A stretch of 64,000 nucleotides of DNA from Vesta saturnalis (Eukaryota > Arthropoda > Insecta > Coleoptera > Lampyridae), in the NCBI GenBank assembly GCA_036346205.1, contig JARFJB010001495.1, forward strand, positions 6,483,501 to 6,547,500, read 5' to 3'. Each line of letters begins with the position of its first letter. Positions within the stretch are counted from its first letter, which is position 1. The notes under the pieces were generated by a model. The model searched no databases. It was not told the DNA's origin and saw only the letters and a list, made by a program, of their open reading frames with translations. This document shows, piece after piece, positions 57,816-64,000 of this stretch. The position numbers and the translations under genes were made by a program.

Positions 57816-58233
57816 TACGGCTAAGCAACAATCACATTATATTAACATTTTTTAATAAGAGGGTTATTGTTTTCTTTTTTAATCGTCCTTTATTCATGAC
57901 ATATTATATATCTATTTATTATAGTATATGCTAAGGGATGATATATAAAGTATCACTTTAAAGCCTATCAATAGAGTCGTTTAAAAATAGAACATCTTAT
58001 AAGTTTTAGTATAATGCTTTCCTAATTTTTTTTTCTATAGTAAATAAAATATAAGTCAACGTTATTTTTGCTCTAAGGTGCTTTAATAATTAAATAATTG
58101 AATTAGGTTCTTAGTCACTTTGCGCCTAATACATATTAGAAATTTAAAAATGGATGCTGACTGATAATTCTCGAAAATAAACATTTTGAACATTTATTGT
58201 ATTTTGTTTTCTGTAAAAAATTAATTTTAAAAT

Positions 58234-59016
58234 ACAGCGTGTCCTGAAAAGTTCTTAACAAATGGAAAACTTTTTCATTTTTGATTTTACGAAGAAATGT
58301 TACTCCTGATAAAAAGTACTGCTTCCTCTAAAAGTGTTATTGGAATTATAAAAGTTCAGAAAAAATTTACGGTGTTGGCAAAAATTTAGAAAATCTAAAA
58401 CTGCCTCCTGAGAGAACTACCCATAAGGTTAATTTTAGAGCAAAACGCCATAAAAAAATTATTCTGACGATAGCGAAGCTTGATAAAATACAAAATTTCA
58501 TAAATAAATTGAAAAATTATTCAGTTGTTTCCTAGTAGCAGAAAATGTCACGTTTTCCTTTTACGCGTATTATTATTAAAGAAACTAGGTAGGCTGGAAA
58601 ATTGAATATGCTGTTGTTATGGAAACATAAGTCTTACATATTAACAATATTTGAAGTTTCTAATTAATAGGATAATTTGTTCATTGTTCTTTCTTAGTTT
58701 ATTTTTATACCTACGATGTTGTTAAATAAAACTTTTTGTGTACCCCATATATTGCTTTCAGATTTCAATTTATTTATGAAATTTTGTATTTTATCAAGCT
58801 TCGCTATCGTCAGAATAATTTTTTTATGGCGTTTTGCTCTAAAATTAACCTTATGGGTAGTTCTCTCAGGAGGCAGTTTTAGATTTTCTAAATTTTTGCC
58901 AACACCGTAAATTTTTTCAGTACTTTTATAATTCCAATAATATTTTTAAAGGAAGCAGGACTTTTTATCAAGAGTAACATTTTTTCGTAAAATCAAAAAT
59001 GAAAAAAGTTTTCCAG
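58234..59016. mobile_element. fold-back MITE (~0.78 kb) with ~270-bp inverted arms
   Basis: The left arm (58,234 to about 58,514) starts ACAGCGTGTCCTGAAAAGTT. The right arm (58,764 to about 59,016) is its reverse complement with scattered differences; for example AAAACTGCCTCCTGAGAGAA against TTCTCTCAGGAGGCAGTTTT. The outermost ~25 bp of the right arm have no match, so that end is eroded. The 250-bp middle is A+T-rich and non-coding. The 64-codon frame at 58,716 falls in the right arm and is not a gene. Confidence 0.85.
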
Positions 59017-60280
59017 TTTTAGGTCATATTTTATCTACTTAGTTGTACCCATTACAAAAATTCAACAAACTGCAGTGAACTCTCCTTAGATTAGTCTATG
59101 AAATATGCCTTTACACTTTTTTCATATTTATTAAAATTAAGAAGATATTTGAACGGTTTTTGCCTATTTTCAAAAATCACTCTGTATCTCGAAAATGACG
59201 TTACCTACTCAAGATCTGATTGAACTACCAAAATAAATTAAAACTTTATAGAAAAAAGCTTTGTTCGCCTTACTTTCAAAAGCAAAATTCTTATAAAATA
59301 CTGACAGGTTCACATCAGCCAGAGGAGATACAATAAAAACAAGATTTAAGTTGGTGCACATCCGTAAAAAGCACCGATAGTTTTGTAATGTATTTAAAAG
59401 ATTGTGAGGTCCAAGCATGTAGATACATACTTCCATTCCATGCTGTATTATTTGCATTTCAGTGTTTTAGGTGTCACCCTGTACCTTCCTAAAAAGTTTG
59501 GTCGTGATTCTTATCGGTCATCATTTTTATCGATTACTCCTAACTACAGCAAATTAATTGAAGACGCATTAATTTGTTCATGTACAAAAATGTTATTACT
59601 ATATTAAAGTAACTGAAATTTTTTCAGACTTACATATTTAATTTCTATTTCAAACTTTTTATTGTTTAATTAATTATTCTATTTAGTTACAATACGGTTC
59701 TGGAAACTTATTTTCTTGCCCCAATATTCCTAAAATCATTTCTGTTTTTCAATCTACAGAAAGTCAAAGCACGTAGGTACGCGTATTCCTAACTCAGTTA
59801 AATGTCTGATTAAGCAGTGAGCATTACCATTTTCAATTAATTTTAGGTGACGCTCTATACTCAAGAAAGTGCATTAATAACATAAAATGTATACTTATAA
59901 CTAAAATCGTGAAATACCCGTCTTTTTATTTATTTCCTAGCTGATTTTTATGAATCGCAATGTTGCCAAAAGGCCTGGCGCTCTAACATCTATTAGACAT
60001 CAGAAAGATATACACAGCAGCAATATACTCTAACTGTACTAACGCCTCTGACGGCGTTTGGTATCAACTAAAATTATACACCGCCCGGTTTCTTTTCGTC
60101 CATTTTGGTAACAAAATAGCGTCCTACGAAATTTTGTCAGGAGGTTTATACCATGATTATACATCTCTGGAAAAATTTTTACATGTGGAGTGCATGGAGC
60201 GTCCGTATACGGACGCTCTGTGCACCCGGACGCTCTATCGAATTAATTGATCGTATGATTAACTTATGTGACTAGCATTG

Positions 60281-60281
<1 letters not shown>
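59017..60281. other. hAT interior, no gene recognised
   Basis: Only short frames. A perfect GAGCGTCCGTATACGGACGCTC palindrome-like structure lies at 60,197-60,218, followed by another GGACGCTC. Confidence 0.5.

Positions 60282-60338
<57 letters not shown>
60282..60338. repeat. (TA)n microsatellite near the hAT right end
   Basis: About 56 bp of uninterrupted TA preceded by TGACTAGCATTGT. The same ACTAGCATTGTTATA context occurs near 55,500. Confidence 0.95.
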
Positions 60339-60340
<2 letters not shown>

Positions 60341-60504
60341 GTACAAAGTAGACTTATAATACGATCTCAGAGTTCAAGAAAAGGATGGGACAACCGTGCC
60401 CTTTTTGCTCAATTTGCTCACGGCGCCCCTCTTTAGTTTCTACGGCGCCCCTTTTTACTTTCTACGGCGCACCAGGGCGCCGCGGCGCACCCTCTGGGAA
60501 CCGC

Positions 60505-60512
60505 TGCTAATG
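60505..60512 (+). repeat. 8-bp target-site repeat, right of the hAT element
   Basis: TGCTAATG, overlapping the terminal TG of CCGCTG. Either two bases were lost at the junction or only CTAATG is the true duplication. Confidence 0.65.
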
Positions 60513-62552
60513 AGTTAGAATTTGAACAAAAACTTTAATCATAGCTTAGTAATTATGTTTGAGTAGTTATGGATGTTTCACATCAAAACTGCACATGCAC
60601 ACGCGCAAGCACATACAATCTCATATACACACTGATCTTATGACTGTTGCAGATAAAGATTGCGTTATAGCCAATATCCGCAGATTTTACTTGTAAATCG
60701 ACGTTTATAATTATTATTACTGTTCCAGACGGTACGCAATCAGTGATTGGTAACTACGACCGTATTCGTAGTGCCGTTGGAGATATAACTGTGGATTCGT
60801 TAGTAATTTGTGCTAATTTGACTTTTAAATTGATAATAAAACACAACACCCAAATGCTTAATGAGCAAAATTATGGAAGCTTTGTACAATTAAAGATCCA
60901 TCATGTTTTTCTAATGCTTACAGAATCAATGTTTATATTTTCTTTTATACATATGAAAACATCCTGCAATTGATACATTTTTATATTACCAATTTCCTAA
61001 AATCTGATCTGTGCTCAAATAAAGTTGTACGTAATAATATAATCGTCAAGTATAAGTTTGGGCTAATGTATGTATTGTGCTCTGAACGTATAGAACCAAA
61101 ACTTAAAATTACTACATTTGAAAGTTTAGTGGTACTACCAAAAGTTTTCAAAATAAAACAATTTAAACTTAACCAATATTTACTTTTCGCATAGAACGGA
61201 ACAAAAACGGGAATGATTGATAACATTAAGCAGCTTGACTTGAATTTACAACTTGGAATCCGCTTATCGCTTAGATTGTCGTTTCCTTTTCCTTGCATAA
61301 GCCAAAGAATATTTCAATAAAGTTTATTTAGTAAAAAATAATGGAAATCTAATCACGATCTTCTTAAGTCAGAAAGATTACTATTGTTACGCAAATCCTG
61401 TAAAAAAAGATAAGTCATTCTGTGTATACGAAATAAAATGAAAATTAAAAATCAATAACTGGTATATGTGAAAGGAAAGCAAATGTAAACATCAACTTTA
61501 TACGTTAACAAAAAAATTATATTTCAGTGGTAAAACATCGATTTTCTCTTAAATTCAAAAAAACAACAAACTGAAAATGAAAGTGTCCCAGTTTCGAGAA
61601 CTTCCTAAAATTTTAAATTGCATTTTCACGAGCACGCTTTCCACACATTGTAGCCAAAATAACCTGAATTATTTAAGTTTACACTTCTGGCTGAAAGCGC
61701 TTATGCCTTTTGACATTTAGTATATTTCTGAACATAAACGTTTTCTTAATGTAGAAATACGAATTCATAGATTATTTTAGCGCAAAATTTAATAATAATG
61801 TTTCTGTGTGAAAACAAAGTGTTAAATGTGAACTAAATGCAATGTAACCTGACCTAATATTCCAGAAACTTGTAAAAAGAGTTATCTGCCTTCCAAGTTT
61901 GCTGCCAACATTATACTTTACGGTAAAGGTAAACCACTAATTTAAACACGAAACGTAACAGGTATATAAAACATATACGTTCACCTACACGAAGTAAACT
62001 GTAAAAACTGAATATTTATTTAGTTTTAAGGTGGGACGTCAATTATGTATTTCAATTCGATAAACTTGTTTAATTAAACGTTTTATGTATGACTAGTTTC
62101 CAGATGATCGACTGTCTATAAGACGAGATATTAAGTGACATGATTTGTGTTAGTACTTATGGCCGTCGCGAAAGGTTAAAATGAATTACTCATTCTTTGA
62201 TAGTCAGTTTTGTTTAGAAATCTGACATTATATGAGATAATACGAATCGAATGGAAAAAAGATAAAATGACTTCACTACATGGTTTTAGAGAAATTAGCA
62301 AGTATAATCTATTTTTTTTATTTTCCCCCTAGATTTGGAAGTTATTTTTCAAAGTTGGTATAATATTTTTCACTAACGTGAACTGTGATTAATTTATTTT
62401 CACGATTGATATATGTTGCATTTTTTTTTAATATTAAAAATGAGGATCTTTTTAAATATCCGTACAGAGCAGTTTGAATGCCTAAAAATTAGATAACAAG
62501 GTAATTTATATAAAAAAAACCTTTCACAGTTTAATAAATAATAAAGCTTTTT
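60513..62552. other. A+T-rich stretch, no gene assigned
   Basis: Two forward frames (60,743-60,973 and 60,970-61,194) overlap by four bases and could be one shifted frame (VGDITVDSLVICANL, then LYVLCSERIEP is absent). I could not tie them to a family. The rest shows no motif. Confidence 0.4.
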
Positions 62553-62789
62553 ATGTTTTTCGCAAGGATTTACAGCGACTCATTTGGCAATAAAATTCAA
62601 AATCATTTTATGATCGACAAACTTCTGGCGGACAATCGCGAACATTTGGATTTTAAGAGTAGTAGATCAAGTTTATTTAAAATTATAAAATCGGGGTATA
62701 GGTACAAAATTTTTAATGGAGGTAAACAACTATGCAAAAAAAAACATGTTGAATTAAACATCACTTTTCTCAGAAAGTTTATCCTGTAA
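62553..62789 (+). pseudogene. N-terminal fragment of a DDE_3/Tc1-mariner-like transposase
   Basis: 78 codons. The part NREHLDFKSSRSSLFKIIKS, then GYRYKIFNGGKQLCKKKHVE and LNITFLRKFIL, resembles the second helix-turn-helix segment of insect transposases of this class (F-x-x-SRTSL-x-x-x-L-x-x-x-GF-x-Y-K-x-x-x-x-R, then H-x-x-x-x-x-x-x-FLR-x-Y). In intact relatives the DETW catalytic block follows within about 30 codons; here a TAA intervenes and no catalytic block was seen downstream. It may be related to the remnant at 4.96-5.48 kb, which preserves the complementary catalytic part. Confidence 0.45.
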
Positions 62790-63257
62790 TGCCTCAGGTT
62801 GACTGTTACGTTAATTAATTCCCCTATAATGGAGATTTTGTTACATTTGCCTACAGTGAGGGGGTGTCGTGGATTTTTAGACTCATACAACCATTAATAA
62901 GGTAAAACGAAGGTTTTATACATATGTTTATAAATCATAGTAGTGGTACACAATAAATTAGCACAAATAACTCTGAAACATAAAACTAATTGTATATAAA
63001 TAAAAGGTAATAAATGACAAAATTTAACAATGTTCAATAAATAATAACTCAAACTTAATTCTGGTTGGGAACGTCCGTTAGTTCGGCAGCCTCCAATGCA
63101 GCCGGCCTGGCTGGGTTGAAGACGATCCTTTTCTTCGGCTAAGGATTATCTATTTGGTAATGTTTTGGTTCTGTAATCACAATTCAGATTTAATATTTTG
63201 AAACACAAAATGGTGCGTTATTTTGTGATGCTAATTTATAACGGGGTATATAAAGGA

Positions 63258-63304
<47 letters not shown>
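63258..63304. repeat. (TG)4(TA)n microsatellite
   Basis: GTGTGTGTATATA run immediately before a TATACAGGGTGGG terminus. Confidence 0.95.
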
Positions 63305-63305
<1 letters not shown>

Positions 63306-63307
<2 letters not shown>

Positions 63308-63460
63308 ACAGGGTGGGCCACAACCAACGCGTCGGTCTCTAGCACCCAAACGACTGAATTTTTTCAAAATTTGTTTGGTCGAGAATATATAAGCTTTCTA
63401 GGACTACAATCTAAAATTAGTTTGATTTATACAGGGTGATCTACAAACTTGTTACTTATC
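63306..63460. mobile_element. two mariner-type AGGGTG termini in direct orientation
   Basis: TATACAGGGTGGGCCACAAC at 63,305 and TATACAGGGTGATCTACAAA at about 63,427 are both TA-preceded ends of the kind found on insect mariner/MITE elements. The matching right ends were not found within the window. Confidence 0.4.
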
Positions 63461-64000
63461 AAAGTTATATTATTTTAAATGGAATACCCTCCTTTTTAAT
63501 TTTTTTTTAAATAAGGTGAAAAAATAAGGTAGACTTTTCCCTATACCTAAACCTTAAAGTTTCCGAAATATTTAAAATTTTTTGAAAATGTAGGGTTGTC
63601 AAAAAATTGAAGTATTTTTCGATTCAGAAAATATGAGACAATCTAATCTAGGTCATCGTAATAAGGATATTTGGAAGTACGTATTCTGTTGTTTATCGTT
63701 TCAAATCATAATTTATACAATACAAAGAATAACGCGTAAAGTTAAATATCTTTGTTATTTTAAATACAACGCCCAAGAAATTTTTATCGGAATGGAATAG
63801 TCTTTTGACAATAGTTCGAACTGTATTAGGGTTCCCTTTACCTAACTTCAATACTTTTCGAGAAATTAGTGTATTTGTTAGATTTTTAGAAATTACGCCA
63901 TTAACTCATGTCGATCAGTTAGAATTCTGTGATTTACAAAGGCTACAAATGTGTTAAACGGTTTTTGGTTTATTAAGGTTATCAAGGTTATACGGTTGCT
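63461..64000. other. A+T-rich right edge, no gene recognised
   Basis: Begins with TTAAATGGAATACCCTCCTT, a sequence typical of the first 60 bp inside mariner-type ends. No coding frame recognised. Confidence 0.4.

Larger units (their letters stand above)
55400..58230. other. hAT interior, no gene recognised
   Basis: Contains the TA microsatellite, GCGTCC motifs and one hairpin, but no protein motif on either strand. The 101-codon frame at 56,422 is Asn/Ile/Phe/Lys-rich, as expected from composition alone. Confidence 0.5.
55818..60233. repeat. dispersed GCGTCC motif family in the hAT 5' region
   Basis: GCGTCC at 55,818, 55,844, 56,057, 56,099, 56,191, 60,119 and 60,199, and its complement near 60,211 and 60,228. 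GCGTCT or GCGTCA variants lie at 55,987, 56,014 and 56,745. Preceding bases are often TA or TATG (TATAGCGTC, TATGGCGTC). The motifs cluster towards the two sides of an otherwise A+T-rich region. Sub-terminal short motifs are known transposase-binding sites in hAT elements; that role is inferred. Confidence 0.5.
49682..60506 (-). mobile_element. 10.8-kb hAT (BED-type) element with nested insertions
   Basis: The left terminus CAGGGGTTCCCAATCTTTTT and the right terminus, read inward as CAGCGGTTCCCAGAGGGTGC, are matching inverted ends of the CAG-x-GGTTCCCA type known for hAT elements. The left flank TGCTAATG (49,674-49,681) is repeated at 60,505-60,512. This is the 8-bp target duplication of the superfamily, with the repeat overlapping the last two bases (TG) of the right end. 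The transposase lies on the minus strand in two blocks, separated by a mariner-like insertion. GC-rich GGCGC repeats mark the right 100 bp. Interior guests: the mariner-like element, (TA)n tracts and a fold-back MITE. The long 55.4-60.4 kb part has no gene I recognise. Confidence 0.8.

Noticed and set aside
60743..61298. Overlapping frames of 74-105 codons on both strands
   Set aside because: Could be a decayed gene, but no motif was identified and both strands are equally open.
63061..63140. tRNA-like GC-rich segment with GTTCGGCAGCCTCCAATGC
   Set aside because: No cloverleaf with a TTCNANNC arm and acceptor stem could be folded by eye.

Overview
This is an A+T-rich eukaryotic window, almost certainly from an arthropod and probably an insect. 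The evidence is the community of transposable elements: piggyBac, a THAP/P-element transposase with an intron, mariner-like elements of the insect type, a BED/hAT element, Harbinger and a Jockey/CR1-type retrotransposon. Long (TA)n microsatellites are also present. I see no rRNA, tRNA, CRISPR array or bacterial-type operon, and no confident single-copy host gene. The only host-exon candidate is a short CpG-rich open segment at 10.92-11.21 kb.

Layout. 0-1 kb: 3' end of a decayed piggyBac, followed by two perfect palindromes. 5 kb: decayed DDE (Tc1/mariner-like) remnant. 10.9-11.2 kb: GC-rich candidate exon. 12.2-12.5 kb: MITE with TA target duplication. 14.09-20.72 kb: a 6.6-kb fold-back structure. 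Its arms of about 2.7 and 2.3 kb carry mirrored sub-terminal repeats and (TCTCTG)n tracts. Its 1.6-kb loop holds GCAC/AC repeats, a decayed unidentified reading frame and five ~174-bp repeats in an alternating A-B pattern. 22.4-24.5 kb: Jockey RT remnant next to an opposite-strand piggyBac remnant. 26.2-27.1 and 32.2-33.3 kb: mariner remnants. 35.1 kb: small MADF-type ORF.

37.1-42.9 kb: a P-element/THAP9-like gene. Its intron carries a piggyBac (38,269-40,749) with intact ends and TTAA duplication, inserted 6 bp before the splice acceptor. 42.3-48.4 kb: a direct duplication of the P-element 3' region, with a Jockey fragment between the copies. 48.4-49.1 kb: Harbinger transposase remnant. 49.68-60.51 kb: a single large hAT element with matching ends and an 8-bp flanking repeat. 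Its transposase gene is split by a mariner-like element with unusually long (~0.8 kb) inverted repeats and a spliced transposase. The hAT interior also carries a fold-back MITE, recurrent GCGTCC motifs and (TA)n tracts. 62.5 kb: N-terminal mariner/Tc1 transposase fragment.

Most coding remnants carry frameshifts or stops, several at homopolymers, so either decay or uncorrected sequencing error could explain some of them. All family calls come from motif recognition by eye; no database search was run.
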